Positions 9,557 through 19,260 are shown, counted from the stretch's first letter. The stretch: 64,000 nt of DNA from Shewanella sairae (GCF_023283535.1 NZ_JAKILT010000003.1:90518-154517); one strand, 5' to 3'. Notes: a model not told the origin generated them from the letters alone. A program made the numbers and translations.

Positions 9557-11014
9557 CTAATAGGATAATACTACCCGATTACGTCCCTGCTCTTTTGCCT
9601 GATAAAGCGCAATATCGACTCGATTAATCAACTCTTCTGGTTTCTCAGAGCGACGATACTCGGCTACGCCACTACTCATAGTGACCTTTATTTGACTACC
9701 GTTAACACTCAACTCTCGCTCTGCCACTAAATGCCTCAACTTTTCAGCAAGATCAGCAGCCTGACTTAAACTGCAGTTAGGCAATAAGATCAAAAATTCC
9801 TCACCCCCCCAGCGACACAGGAGATCATCTTTACCTAGTTGCCCTCCAAGTAAGTGACTCAAGGTTTGAATCACAAGGTCGCCCACATTATGACCATGAC
9901 AATCATTAACCTTTTTAAAGTGGTCAATATCCATAAGCAGCACTGAGATCGGTGAACTATCTAATACCGAATGCGCTAACGCCTTAGCAAAATGCTCTTC
10001 AAAAGCTTGCCGATTAGCGGCACCGGTCAGTTTGTCTGTTGATGCCATCAACTCCAATTTTCGCTGATATCTACCTAACGTCATATTGGCGATAATCAAC
10101 ACGCCTAAGGTCACTAATAAACTCAAACCGATATTGATCCAAAAGGTCGTTAGCAGCTTTCTTTCACTGCTGGCATCGTCCTGCTCTACCACTAAATGCC
10201 ATTTAAACTCAGGCACTAGCCGACTATTAAGGTAAACCGTTTGTCCCTCTTTTTGATAAGCAAAAGAACTGCTTGGGCTGGTCAGTATGCGTGTAGCTAA
10301 CTTCTCAAGGCCGGGAGTTTCTTGCAAGTTACGTGCGCCTTGATACTGCTCACTATGGAGGGTGACGTTACCCTGCCTATCGGTAAAATATACATTGCGG
10401 TTATAGCGCTGCTGATACAGCTCAATCAGGCGTCTAACATTTTTCACAGCAAGACCAACACCTGTCACTCCTATAAAGTTACCGTCAAAATCAAACACCT
10501 TATAGTTCACATAAATCACAGTCCGATTTTGATCGACTGTGTCAGAATCAATATTCACTTCATAATCTTCAGACTTAGGTAGTGAGCGCACTCGAAAATA
10601 CCAAGCATCCTCAGGGTTAATATCTTCTATTCGCTTAAGTACACCACTAGAGTGATAATATTTTCGACTCGACTCGGAAATAAAGAAGCTGGTCACTGTG
10701 TCGTATTTTTCTTGGATCTCTTTTAAGTAGCGAATAAGGTCGCCGGGAGTTTGCTCTTGGTTAATGGTCCAATCTCGCACAAAGGTATCTTGCGCCATAA
10801 GTGAGGAAATAAAGATCGGTTGCAGTAAATCTTGCTGGATTTCTGAATAGATATTATCGCTAGTTAACGGCAGATTATTTTCTTTGATCTGCTTGCTGAG
10901 AGAATCATGAGCGACTTGGTAACTAATGCTACTTGTTACTGCGAAGGCAGCCAATAGCAACAGCGATAAAATCCAAATAAAACGTTTTTTATCATTAAAC
11001 ACTCTATCGCCCAT
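9557..11014 (-). CDS. Membrane-bound diguanylate cyclase (Cache-GGDEF)
   Basis: Predicted to make cyclic di-GMP in response to a periplasmic signal. It has 485 residues: membrane helix at ~10-30, a periplasmic Cache-type sensor (~35-275), a second helix (~288-308), and a GGDEF domain from ~318. The active-site loop is intact (RWGGEEF, about residue 401), with the metal-binding LLMDIDHFKKVND upstream. The four residues where the inhibitory RxxD site would be read GKDD, so product inhibition at the usual I-site is probably absent. Other targets or ligands cannot be seen. Confidence 0.93.
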   Translation of the reverse strand: MGDRVFNDKKRFIWILSLLLLAAFAVTSSISYQVAHDSLSKQIKENNLPLTSDNIYSEIQQDLLQPIFISSLMAQDTFVRDWTINQEQTPGDLIRYLKEIQEKYDTVTSFFISESSRKYYHSSGVLKRIEDINPEDAWYFRVRSLPKSEDYEVNIDSDTVDQNRTVIYVNYKVFDFDGNFIGVTGVGLAVKNVRRLIELYQQRYNRNVYFTDRQGNVTLHSEQYQGARNLQETPGLEKLATRILTSPSSSFAYQKEGQTVYLNSRLVPEFKWHLVVEQDDASSERKLLTTFWINIGLSLLVTLGVLIIANMTLGRYQRKLELMASTDKLTGAANRQAFEEHFAKALAHSVLDSSPISVLLMDIDHFKKVNDCHGHNVGDLVIQTLSHLLGGQLGKDDLLCRWGGEEFLILLPNCSLSQAADLAEKLRHLVAERELSVNGSQIKVTMSSGVAEYRRSEKPEELINRVDIALYQAKEQGRNRVVLSY

Positions 11015-11136
11015 ATCTACCCCTCACTCAACATCAGCATGCGATTACCACTTTAGCCGCTACAAATGTTGCAGCATTGTGAAATGGTAACTGAAAATAA
11101 TCATGCCTGCATCGACTTTTGTAGGTATAAAACCAT

Positions 11137-11164
11137 AAAAAATGCCCTGCGTAATAGCAAGGCA
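11137..11164 (-). terminator. Intrinsic terminator for the PfkB kinase gene
   Basis: Read on the minus strand, TGCC-t-TGC and GCA-g-GGCA form a stem with a 6-base loop followed by six T residues, about 95 bases after the kinase stop codon. Confidence 0.75.
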
Positions 11165-11259
11165 ACAAAGGTGTAAGTTAGGAAGGCTAGATGCAAAAAT
11201 TATCTAGCGCTAATATTAAAGAGCCGATATGACATTAATATTGCTCTGAGATGACAAAA

Positions 11260-12105
11260 CTACGACATATCCGTCAGGTATTGTCGCAAGGCTTTACCCG
11301 GAATGGAGCTATTAGTTGCCACTGCAAATCCAGACCATACTGCCGCCTCTTGCATCGCTTGCACTATGCCGTTGCCATTAACCAAACCATGAATGAGCCC
11401 AGCGGCATAAGCATCGCCTGCACCTGTTGTATCAATGACCAGACTTGGCACTGCAGCAACCTGCTCTGCTTTGTTCTCGCTATAAACTGTTGCGCCATTC
11501 TCACCGTCAGTGACCACAAAGTATTTCAGCTGCTCGCCAGCGATTGATTGCGCAAACAGCCAAAAATCACAATCACAGCGCCCTTCCATATCACTTAACG
11601 ACGCAATTAATACATGGCAGGGACGAGAGCGCTGATCTTTAGCTAACTGCGCGACTACCCAGCAATGGCTCATAGCAACTTTTGCCCAGCTTGCCGCCCC
11701 TTCTGTTGATGAGTTGATATACAAGGCATCTACATCGTGCCAGTTTGGCGGCAATGGCAACTCAAATTTGGGTCGCTCAGGTCTAATAATGGTGCGCTCT
11801 CCATCCGGCGTCATCATCAGCAGCATTTCACAGGTATTACCCGCCCGCCTTTGGATCAAACTGCAGTTTATCCCTTGGGTACTTGCCTCAGCTAATAACC
11901 AGTCACCAACATCATCTCGACCCACTTCTGTCACTAACGACACTTGATGACCAGCCCAAACCAGACCTATGCCAGTATTAGCACCGCCACCACCTAAGCG
12001 CTGGCCGCCATCTTGATAATGGAAACGCCCCCCCATTTTAATAGGTTGGTTAAGGTTAAAAATACGATCACAATTGAGGTTTGCGACTAACAATATATTC
12101 GCCAT
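11260..12105 (-). CDS. PfkB-family carbohydrate kinase
   Basis: Ribokinase-fold sugar or nucleoside kinase of 281 residues. The N-terminal substrate-binding signature is RLGGGGANTGIGLVWAG (about residues 36-52). The C-terminal ATP/anion-hole signature is DTTGAGDAYAAG (about 226-237), with the catalytic Asp in GAGD. The protein is slightly shorter than ribokinase. The substrate cannot be assigned, and no sugar transport or catabolic genes flank it. Confidence 0.88.
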   Translation of the reverse strand: MANILLVANLNCDRIFNLNQPIKMGGRFHYQDGGQRLGGGGANTGIGLVWAGHQVSLVTEVGRDDVGDWLLAEASTQGINCSLIQRRAGNTCEMLLMMTPDGERTIIRPERPKFELPLPPNWHDVDALYINSSTEGAASWAKVAMSHCWVVAQLAKDQRSRPCHVLIASLSDMEGRCDCDFWLFAQSIAGEQLKYFVVTDGENGATVYSENKAEQVAAVPSLVIDTTGAGDAYAAGLIHGLVNGNGIVQAMQEAAVWSGFAVATNSSIPGKALRQYLTDMS

Positions 12106-12427
12106 AACAGCTCGACTTAAAACAAGAGTTGATTCGATAGTAAGAGATTTTCAGTCGGCTTCCAAGCTCTCCCTGCTCTACTATTTCTGCAGGCAAGGGT
12201 TTTATCATTACCGCTGTAAGCGATCTCTCAAGCAGTTGTAAGCCCAAACACCTAGTGATTAACGTCTTGTTTCTATGCATTTTTGGTAACTTACTGAAAA
12301 TAAAACCAGCAAAACAGAGCAATCAGCCAGAAATGGTCTACTATTAGCCCATAAAAGCTAGTACAGCGCTACGCAAATAAAAATTTGCGACATAAGATAT
12401 TGGCAAACCTAGTTATAGGGTAGTTGA
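12106..12427. other. Intergenic region between divergent PfkB kinase and small protein genes
   Basis: About 320 bases that must hold both promoters. I see no inverted repeat, RNA gene or convincing operator. An open frame on the minus strand (12068-12322) has no protein-like composition and runs into the kinase gene. Confidence 0.5.
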
Positions 12428-12616
12428 ATGGACTCAATTATTGGCATACATAATCAAATAGAATTTGGCACGACACCAGAAGCGCAGCTTGCTCGCTATC
12501 AAGCGTGTTTAGTGGAATTTGAGCAACTGCAGTACACAGATGACTATGTGTTGCAGATTAAAGAAGACATCAAGAAATTACAGCGCCTAATAGAAAAAAA
12601 GGGTGAAGCTTATTAG
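12428..12616 (+). CDS. Small helical protein of unknown function
   Basis: A 62-residue acidic protein without membrane segment or cysteines. The second half (DDYVLQIKEDIKKLQRLIEKK) is strongly amphipathic and would form a coiled coil. I do not recognise the family. It is supported as a real gene by a terminator whose stem begins inside its last codons, and by position between divergent and convergent neighbours. The upstream GGGTAGTTGA is a weak ribosome binding site. Confidence 0.65.
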   Translation: MDSIIGIHNQIEFGTTPEAQLARYQACLVEFEQLQYTDDYVLQIKEDIKKLQRLIEKKGEAY

Positions 12617-12629
12617 CTTCACCCTTTTT
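12596..12629 (+). terminator. Intrinsic terminator overlapping the stop codon
   Basis: AAAAAGGGTGAAGCT (12596-12610) pairs perfectly with 12615-12629. The TAG stop of the small gene is at the loop edge and a T-run ends the stem. A-rich on the other side, it may also serve the convergent radical SAM gene. Confidence 0.85.
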
Positions 12630-12667
12630 GTATCTAGTAACCGCAAGCGAACAGCTAGTCGCGAGTC

Positions 12668-13996
12668 TTACATATCGCAAGCTTTAAGTGGCTTACGTAA
12701 CTGGGCGCGGACGTTATCCATGCCAGAATAGAACTCTTTCATCATCAGCAGTCCCATCATCTTACCGTTATCGGTGATGATCAGGTTGTCTGGATCAGTT
12801 GGGTCATTCTTAATTGCACCGATGGCCTTCATTGAAGTCATCTCTTTAAACAGTGCAGTGTCTAGGTTAACCCCAAATGTTTCACGGAAATACTTACGTG
12901 ACAGACGACCGGAGAACATGCCCAGTAAGAAACGGTACTGCATCACTTCTTTACGGCCATAATTCTTTTGCTGATCCACGCCCATCTGACCATTCGCGAT
13001 ACGCTCTTGGTACTTACGTAGCGAGAAGGTATTTACATAAAGCGTGTCATTTAAGAAGCTGAATGAGCCTGAGCCTACACCTAAGTACTCATCAAAATCG
13101 ATAACGTACTCATCGAAACCTTCGTCATTGGCTTTACCAAAAGCCCATGCCGATAACTGGTTATATTGACCGTTAAGGCTGTTTAGAATTTGACGATACT
13201 GGCGTGCCATGTCCCCTTGAGGAGCCGCTAGCTTACCTTTAACACTCTTACGAGTCTGGTGAGTAATCATCAATGGATAAGTGGTGATCTGGCGAGGATC
13301 TAACTTAGATGCCATATCTAAGTCATGCTGGATCACTTCGTCAGTTTGACCTCGGAAACCGAAAATTAAATCAACGTTAATAATAGGGAATAGCTCTTTA
13401 GCTGCCATGATCTTATCGAAAGTTTGCTGACCAGAACCAAACTTTTCGATGCGATCTGTCATTGCTAAGATGTCATCATTGAAGCTTTGTACACCAATCG
13501 ACATACGATCCACTAAGCCCTCAAGCTGCTTAAAGCCTGGGCTATCTAAATGCTGTGGGTCTGACTCACATGAGACTTCTTTAATGCTTGGGAACAGCTT
13601 TTTAGCATGCTCAATAGTTCGAGCTAGCTCATCTTCCAATACCGTTGTAGTACCGCCACCAATGTACATAGATTCAAAGTCATAACCTAGGGCTTTAACC
13701 ATATCCATCTCTTTACGCAAAGAGATGAAGTAAGCGCGTGCTTTATCTTCTTTAAATAGGAAACGATGGAAGGTACAGTAAGAGCATAAGGTATGACAGA
13801 AAGGCACATGCGCATACAGCATGTACTTCTTACCTTCGATTGGGTTTGGCATCATTTCAGCCGAAACCGTATCGAGTCGTAAATTACGATCCACATAAAA
13901 CTGCATGACTTTTTCCATACCGCTAATCATCCAGTCAGGCGTAGTGATGTTGGCGTTATAAGGTTGAACTGAATCAGGCAGAATAATTGACGACAT
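12668..13996 (-). CDS. HemN/HemW-like radical SAM protein
   Basis: Radical SAM protein of 442 residues in the oxygen-independent coproporphyrinogen III oxidase superfamily. The cluster motif is C67-x3-C71-x2-C74 followed by Phe at 76. True HemN has a fourth Cys there (CxxxCxxCxC), whereas HemW and haem-utilisation relatives have Phe. GGGTTTVL and the ESDP strand are family features. I therefore call it HemN/HemW-like, not a proven haem-synthesis enzyme. The start follows AGGAA. It sits just downstream of the formate dehydrogenase block but has its own transcription start region. Confidence 0.85.
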   Translation of the reverse strand: MSSIILPDSVQPYNANITTPDWMISGMEKVMQFYVDRNLRLDTVSAEMMPNPIEGKKYMLYAHVPFCHTLCSYCTFHRFLFKEDKARAYFISLRKEMDMVKALGYDFESMYIGGGTTTVLEDELARTIEHAKKLFPSIKEVSCESDPQHLDSPGFKQLEGLVDRMSIGVQSFNDDILAMTDRIEKFGSGQQTFDKIMAAKELFPIINVDLIFGFRGQTDEVIQHDLDMASKLDPRQITTYPLMITHQTRKSVKGKLAAPQGDMARQYRQILNSLNGQYNQLSAWAFGKANDEGFDEYVIDFDEYLGVGSGSFSFLNDTLYVNTFSLRKYQERIANGQMGVDQQKNYGRKEVMQYRFLLGMFSGRLSRKYFRETFGVNLDTALFKEMTSMKAIGAIKNDPTDPDNLIITDNGKMMGLLMMKEFYSGMDNVRAQLRKPLKACDM

Positions 13997-14197
13997 ATAA
14001 ATTCCTATAAAAGAATGCTAATGGCAAAAGAATCGGAAACATTGGAATGCATTAGCGATGAGCAAAATTAGCACTTTAAATGAGCTTAAAACGTGATTAG
14101 GTTACGATTTAGCGTTTCCTATCAATGAAATGTAAGTTTTTTTGTTAAGTAAGTCATACTTTAGCGTTTGCGCATAAAACGTACAATGCTTCACAGA

Positions 14198-14232
14198 TAA
14201 AAAAACACCCCAGCTACGAATAGCTGAGGTGT
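14198..14232 (-). terminator. Terminator of formate dehydrogenase module 1
   Basis: On the minus strand ACACCTCAGCTA pairs with TAGCTGGGGTGT (one mismatch) around a 4-base loop, followed by a run of T residues, 24 bases after the fdhC1 stop. Confidence 0.85.
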
Positions 14233-14256
14233 CTAGATGTTAAGTGCTAAAGAGGA

Positions 14257-15240
14257 TTACTCTTTGTACTTAAGCGTACCGTTTTCTTTGATCTCATCGA
14301 ACCAAAGATTGTGGTGCTGGCTTGCCCATGTTTCGTCACAGTAACCAGAAACCATACACTCCATACCACCTTCAGACATAACCGTTGCCATAAAGATATG
14401 CACGATTGAGAAAGCAGTAATGATAATAGCGCTCACTGAGTGCAGTACTAATGCGATTAGGCTTAGGGTGCGGCTAGGCTCGAACAAGTTCGGGAATAGT
14501 AGCAACATACCTGATGCTGAAATTAATAGACCAAAGGCTGCAAATGCCCAGAACCATAATTTCTCACCCGCGTTAGCGAAACCAGCGTCTGGGTGCTTAC
14601 CTTTGAATGGACCGAAGTTGATGTAACCACCAACAACCATCATCCACTTAAGGTCATACATCTTAGGCATTTGGTTCTTAGCCCATAACGTTACCATCAG
14701 CGCCCAGCCCAACATGAACGGAATAGCCATGATGTCGTGGATCTGCTTAGAAGCGTTAACTAGACTAGCCCATAGGCCTTCACCGATATATGGCTGAACG
14801 AAGTAACGACCAGCAATTAGCATTAAGCCTGTTAGGATCAATAGCAGACAAGGAATCGCACCTAGCCAGTGAATTGATACATCAAACTTAGACCAACGGT
14901 AAACCAGCTTGCCTGAGTAACCACCGTGAAGCTTAGAAATGCCATTCACTTTGATAAACAGGACAAAAATAATGATCATGCCGAACAGGGCTGCCATTAA
15001 TGCTGGAGCAAGAATATCACTACGCAATTCAAGTACACGTAGGTCATACGTGTTGATTGCTTGCGTGTGGAATTCACTTGTTGAAGTTGTACGACCTTCT
15101 TCGCCCGCTTTAAGCTGAGCCCAGATTTGGCCGTTGTTCACTTCAATGGTGTCACCCACTTTGTCAGTCGCATTAGCGAAAACAGACACACTGAAAAACA
15201 GTGCGATTGCTACGCCTATGTGTTTTAACCATTTGTTCAT
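14257..15240 (-). CDS. fdhC: Formate dehydrogenase cytochrome b subunit FdhC (module 1)
   Basis: Membrane anchor that takes electrons from the FdhAB dimer and reduces menaquinone. It has 327 residues: a signal peptide (VSVFANATD near residue 22), a membrane helix at ~82-103, and then the four-helix cytochrome b556-type core with helix histidines (for example in VSIHWLGAIPCLL, KQIHDIMAIPF and IALVLHSVSAIII). The C-terminal GGMECMVSGYCDETW is shared by all three FdhC copies here. The last ~340 bases of DNA are almost identical to fdhC2. Confidence 0.93.
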   Translation of the reverse strand: MNKWLKHIGVAIALFFSVSVFANATDKVGDTIEVNNGQIWAQLKAGEEGRTTSTSEFHTQAINTYDLRVLELRSDILAPALMAALFGMIIIFVLFIKVNGISKLHGGYSGKLVYRWSKFDVSIHWLGAIPCLLLILTGLMLIAGRYFVQPYIGEGLWASLVNASKQIHDIMAIPFMLGWALMVTLWAKNQMPKMYDLKWMMVVGGYINFGPFKGKHPDAGFANAGEKLWFWAFAAFGLLISASGMLLLFPNLFEPSRTLSLIALVLHSVSAIIITAFSIVHIFMATVMSEGGMECMVSGYCDETWASQHHNLWFDEIKENGTLKYKE

Positions 15241-15320
15241 AATACGTCCTCTTTTACCACTGGGCGACTCACGCTAATGAGCCGCTCAGGGTACGCTAGA
15301 AATTAGTCAACCTAAGTTGA

Positions 15321-15890
15321 TTAACCCCAAGCTGCGTTTTTAGAACCACGGTATGCAACACGCTCACGGAAGATTGAAGAAACAATATCTGCATCACCCG
15401 CTAATAGCGCTTTAGTCGCACACAACTCAGCACACATAGGTAGCTTGCCTTCAGCGATACGGTTTGCACCGTACTTCTGATGCTCTGCCTCAGAGAAGTT
15501 CTCTTCTGGGCCACCCGCACAGAAAGTACACTTGTCCATCTTACCGCGAGCACCGAAAGCACCCGATTTAGGGAACTGTGGCGCGCCAAATGGGCAAGCG
15601 TATAGGCAGTAACCACAACCGATACAAGTATCTTTGTCGTGAAGTACGATGCCATCTTCTGTCTTGTAGAAACAGTTTGCAGGACAAACCGCCATACAAG
15701 GTGCATCGTCACAGTGCATACATGCTACAGAGATAGATGCTTCGCCTTTAACACCGTCATTGATAGTCACAACGCGACGACGTTGAATTCCCCACTCTAG
15801 AGCAGAGTCGTTTTCGTTCTTACATGCTGTGACACAACCATTACACTCGATGCAGCGCTTGGTATCACATAAAAATTTCATTGTAGCCAT
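15321..15890 (-). CDS. fdhB: Formate dehydrogenase iron-sulfur subunit FdhB (module 1)
   Basis: Electron-transfer subunit with four [4Fe-4S] clusters, 189 residues. Four cysteine groups are visible: C13-x2-C16-x2-C19-x3-C23, CMHCDDAPCMAVCPANC, CIGCGYCLYACPFG, and KCTFC with MCAELC. It has no signal peptide, so it is presumably carried to the periplasm by the Tat-exported FdhA partner. Its start follows AGGAGAATT. The gap to fdhA1 is 29 bases. FdhB1 and FdhB2 differ at only a few residues. Confidence 0.95.
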   Translation of the reverse strand: MATMKFLCDTKRCIECNGCVTACKNENDSALEWGIQRRRVVTINDGVKGEASISVACMHCDDAPCMAVCPANCFYKTEDGIVLHDKDTCIGCGYCLYACPFGAPQFPKSGAFGARGKMDKCTFCAGGPEENFSEAEHQKYGANRIAEGKLPMCAELCATKALLAGDADIVSSIFRERVAYRGSKNAAWG

Positions 15891-15919
15891 TCTGGCAATT
15901 CTCCTAGCTAATACAGCTA

Positions 15920-18793
15920 TTAAGCTTTAGCAATCTGACAAAGTGTGGCTTTAGTTTCTTGCATCTGAGTCACAGGGTCATAACCATAGGTCATTACCGT
16001 GTTACAAGATTCACCCACTACGTAAGGCTTAGTGCTAACTCCACCAGATTCTGGATATTGCAGATCTTCACCGTGCATTACACCCGCGAAGTGATAAGGC
16101 ATCCAAGTGACACCAGCACCAACACGTGGAGTTACCATCGCCTTGATCTTGATGCGTCCGCCTTCAGCACCTTCAACCCAAACGTCATCACCGTCACGAA
16201 TACCGCGATCTGTAGCATCAGCAGGGTTAATTTCGATGAACATCTCTTGTTGAAGTTCAGCCAACCATGGGCAAGAACGAGACTCTTCACCACCACCTTC
16301 GTACTCAACCAAACGGCCAGAAGTAGAAATTAGTGGGTACTTTTTGTCTAGATCATCGCTAATAACCTTGTCTTGTAACGTTTTGTACAAGGTTGGTAGA
16401 CGGTGAACTTGCATGTCGTTATGAGTTGGGTACTTCTCAATCAGATCACGACGTGCTGTGTAGATTGGCTCACGGTGAACAGGCACTTCGTCTGGGAAAG
16501 TCCAAACGCGACAACGTGCTTTAGCGTTACCGTATGGCACCATGTTGTGTGCTAGCGCAACACGTACAATACCGCCACCTAAGTCAGTCGCCCAAGTACG
16601 GTTTTCAGCTAGTGCTTTCTCTTCAGCAGTTAGCTCATCCCACCAGCCAAGTTGCTTCAGCATCTTGTCATCAAATTGTGGGTAACCGTCTTGAATGTCA
16701 GCATCAACAGAAGCAGAATCTTCAGCTAGAATGCTCACGCCTTCGTGTTCAACACCAAAACGAGCACGGAAGTTACCACCACCTTGGTTAACGTTCATAC
16801 CTGTGCGGTATAGAATCTGTGTACCAGGATGCTTCTGCTCTGGAGTACCCCAACATGGCCAAGGTAGACCGTAAGTCTCGCCCTTGTTCACGCCGCCAGC
16901 AGCTTCTAGCGTTTCAGAAGAGAAATCACCCCAGTTCATAGTGTGAGCACGGATACGCTCTGGGCTCCAACCTGTGTAACCCACTGAACGCATACCTTTA
17001 GCGTATTCGCGCATGATGTCATCAGAATCAGGCATATTGCCATTAACCTTGATGTGCTTAGTCCATGCGTCAGCAATGCCTACATGCTTCGCTAAGCGGT
17101 ACATGATCTCTAGGTCATTCTTAGAGTCGAATAATGGCTCAACAACCTGTTGACGCCACTGTGCACTACGACCAGAGTTGTTTACTGAGCCTTCACACTC
17201 GTACTGAGTTGCAGCTGGTAGTAAGTAAACGCCATCTTGACGACGGTGCATAACACCCGCCATTGTTGGATACGGATCCACAACAACTACTGTTTCTAGC
17301 TTGTCCAATGCGTCACGTACTTCCATCTGACGCGTTTCAGTGTTAACTGATTGACCCCAGAAGAATGCTAGACGTAAGTTATCTTTTTGCGCAAGTTTGT
17401 CTTTAGCTTCTAATACACCATCTTGCCAGCGAGAACATGGCATACCAGGAGTAGTCATTGGGCTACGACCTAAGTAAGGCTTTTGGTCGAAACGTGCTTT
17501 AACTGAGTCGAATGGTAGATCCCATACGCGAGACCAGTGGTGCCATGCGCCTTCACCAACGCCGTAGTAGCCTGGTAAGTTGTCGAATAGCAGACCCATG
17601 TCCGTTGCGCCCTGAACGTTGTCGTGGCCACGGAAAATGTTAGTACCACCACCTGATACACCCATGTTACCTAGCACTAGCTGCAGGATAGAGTACATAC
17701 GCGTGTTAGCGTTACCAACGTGATGCTGAGTACCACCCATACACCAAATTACAGTACCTGGACGGTTAGTCGCCATTTGTTTAGCAGCAGCATAAACAGC
17801 TTCGCGAGATACGCCAGTTACGTTTTCAACTTCTTCAGGAGTCCAACGCGCAGCTTCTTCACGGATCTTGTCCATGCCGTAAGCACGTGTGCGGATAAAC
17901 TCTTTATCTTCCCAACCATTTTCAAAAATGTGCCACATTAGACCGTAAACCAAAGGAATATCGGTACCTGGACGTAATGGTAGGTGAATATCAGAATGCG
18001 CCATAGTGCGAGAGAAACGTGGGTCAGCAACAGTCATTGTCGCGCCGCGCTCTTTGGCGATTAAAATGTGCTGCATCGCTACTGGATGCGCCTCTGCAGG
18101 GTTTGCCCCAATCAGGAAGATATTTTTTGCGTTACGAATATCGTTGAAAGAGTTGGTTTGTGCACCGTAACCCCAAGTGTTCGCAACACCAGCAACTGTC
18201 GTTGAGTGACAAATACGCGCTGAATGGTCAACGTTGTTTGTGCCCCACATTGCCGCTAACTTACGGTACATGTATGCACCTTCGTTAGAGAACTTCGCAC
18301 TACCCATGAAGTAAACTGAATCAGGACCTGATGTTTGATTGATCTCAAGCATCTTATCGCCGATTTCAGAAATAGCTTGTTCCCATGAAAGCTTCTTCCA
18401 CTTACCGCCTTCAAGCTTCATTGGGTACTTAACACGCTTATTTGAATGCGTGTGGTAACGTAAGCTCGCGCCTTTAGCACAGTGGCCGCCAGAGTTGAAT
18501 GGGTGGTCAAATGCAGGCTCTTGACCTGTCCAAACACCATTTTGAACTTCTGCGTATAAACCACAGCCTACCGCACAAGCACTACATACAGTACGCTTGA
18601 TTTCAGTTGGTGCGTCATGAGCAACAGTTTGCACTTTAGCTTCTGCTTTACGCATCATGCCAGTGCCTAATAAAGAAGCTGCTGCGATACCACCAGATGT
18701 GATACCTGCTTGCTTCATAAACTGACGACGGCTAATACCTAGAGTCTTTTTCTCTACGGTAGGTGCCGCGTTAGATTGGCGAGTTAACTTCAT
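15920..18793 (-). CDS. fdhA: Formate dehydrogenase catalytic subunit FdhA (module 1)
   Basis: Periplasmic molybdopterin (bis-MGD) enzyme that oxidises formate to CO2. It has 957 residues. A twin-arginine leader (SRRQFMK, R22-R23) is followed by a hydrophobic stretch and cleavage near KAEAK. The N-terminal [4Fe-4S] site is C70-x2-C73-x3-C77 with C105. The molybdenum ligand position in SARICHS is Cys195 (a normal TGT codon), not selenocysteine, followed by His196. FdhA1 differs from the other two copies through the middle (for example GVGEGAWHHWSRVWDL), so it may not be interchangeable with them. Confidence 0.96.
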   Translation of the reverse strand: MKLTRQSNAAPTVEKKTLGISRRQFMKQAGITSGGIAAASLLGTGMMRKAEAKVQTVAHDAPTEIKRTVCSACAVGCGLYAEVQNGVWTGQEPAFDHPFNSGGHCAKGASLRYHTHSNKRVKYPMKLEGGKWKKLSWEQAISEIGDKMLEINQTSGPDSVYFMGSAKFSNEGAYMYRKLAAMWGTNNVDHSARICHSTTVAGVANTWGYGAQTNSFNDIRNAKNIFLIGANPAEAHPVAMQHILIAKERGATMTVADPRFSRTMAHSDIHLPLRPGTDIPLVYGLMWHIFENGWEDKEFIRTRAYGMDKIREEAARWTPEEVENVTGVSREAVYAAAKQMATNRPGTVIWCMGGTQHHVGNANTRMYSILQLVLGNMGVSGGGTNIFRGHDNVQGATDMGLLFDNLPGYYGVGEGAWHHWSRVWDLPFDSVKARFDQKPYLGRSPMTTPGMPCSRWQDGVLEAKDKLAQKDNLRLAFFWGQSVNTETRQMEVRDALDKLETVVVVDPYPTMAGVMHRRQDGVYLLPAATQYECEGSVNNSGRSAQWRQQVVEPLFDSKNDLEIMYRLAKHVGIADAWTKHIKVNGNMPDSDDIMREYAKGMRSVGYTGWSPERIRAHTMNWGDFSSETLEAAGGVNKGETYGLPWPCWGTPEQKHPGTQILYRTGMNVNQGGGNFRARFGVEHEGVSILAEDSASVDADIQDGYPQFDDKMLKQLGWWDELTAEEKALAENRTWATDLGGGIVRVALAHNMVPYGNAKARCRVWTFPDEVPVHREPIYTARRDLIEKYPTHNDMQVHRLPTLYKTLQDKVISDDLDKKYPLISTSGRLVEYEGGGEESRSCPWLAELQQEMFIEINPADATDRGIRDGDDVWVEGAEGGRIKIKAMVTPRVGAGVTWMPYHFAGVMHGEDLQYPESGGVSTKPYVVGESCNTVMTYGYDPVTQMQETKATLCQIAKA

Positions 18794-18811
18794 CGCTGTA
18801 CTTCTCCTAAA

Positions 18812-19009
18812 CTAGCCGCGTAAGCTATTGTAATAACTGCGAATGTGTGCAGTTTCATGATAGCCATCTACATTTTTGGTGCTAACTTTCGTTTCACTTG
18901 CTTGAGCAACACTTACGCCAGTTGCGGCGATAGCAACACTTGCAGTGCCGCCGATAGTTAGTGCTTTCAGCAAAGATCTGCGGTTCAGATCAGGCTGTTG
19001 CTTTTTCAT
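18812..19009 (-). CDS. FdhX-like small Tat-signal protein (module 1)
   Basis: A 65-residue protein of the formate dehydrogenase region Tat-target family. It begins MKKQQPDLNRRSLLKAL, with twin arginines R10-R11, and is followed by a hydrophobic stretch and a ~30-residue mature part ending RSYYNSLRG. The role is unknown; it always precedes fdhA here. An in-frame GTG 6 bases upstream overlaps the ribosome binding site (AGGAG), so the ATG at 19009 is the start. The gap to fdhA1 is 18 bases. Confidence 0.9.
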   Translation of the reverse strand: MKKQQPDLNRRSLLKALTIGGTASVAIAATGVSVAQASETKVSTKNVDGYHETAHIRSYYNSLRG

Positions 19010-19260
19010 TTTCACTCCTAGTAGGAAGGAATAGTTTTGTTTATAAACACTTAAGATAGATCCAATAACGCTACGACTTGCAACGCAGGTTAATCGCTAG
19101 TTAATCAGCCGTTTAACATTGTAAAAAGTGTATATTTATTAGAGTTATCCCCAATATAGCCGGCGTAATATAAAGAATTTCAATCTTCAAAAAGTTGATC
19201 TAAATCCGATTAAACTTTCGATTTCAGCCAAATCAGAACAAAAGTGTTAACTAGAGCATG
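19010..19260 (-). promoter_or_regulatory. Upstream regulatory region of module 1 (homologous to module 2)
   Basis: The ~250 bases before fdhX1 align by eye with those before fdhX2. Shared blocks include TAAAGAA, AAAAGTGTTAACTAG and a TTGATCT half-site in the same relative place. In this copy TTGAT-CTAA-ATCCG at 19195-19208 matches the FNR-type consensus TTGAT-N4-ATCAA at 8 of 10 positions. The duplication of the whole promoter is seen directly. The regulator is inferred. Confidence 0.45.

Noticed and set aside
12068..12322. Minus-strand open frame overlapping the PfkB kinase start
   Set aside because: Overlaps the real start in another frame and has a random-looking composition.
15920..18793. 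Selenocysteine in FdhA
   Set aside because: All three FdhA genes have an ordinary Cys codon at the metal-ligand position and no internal TGA, so no selenocysteine is used.
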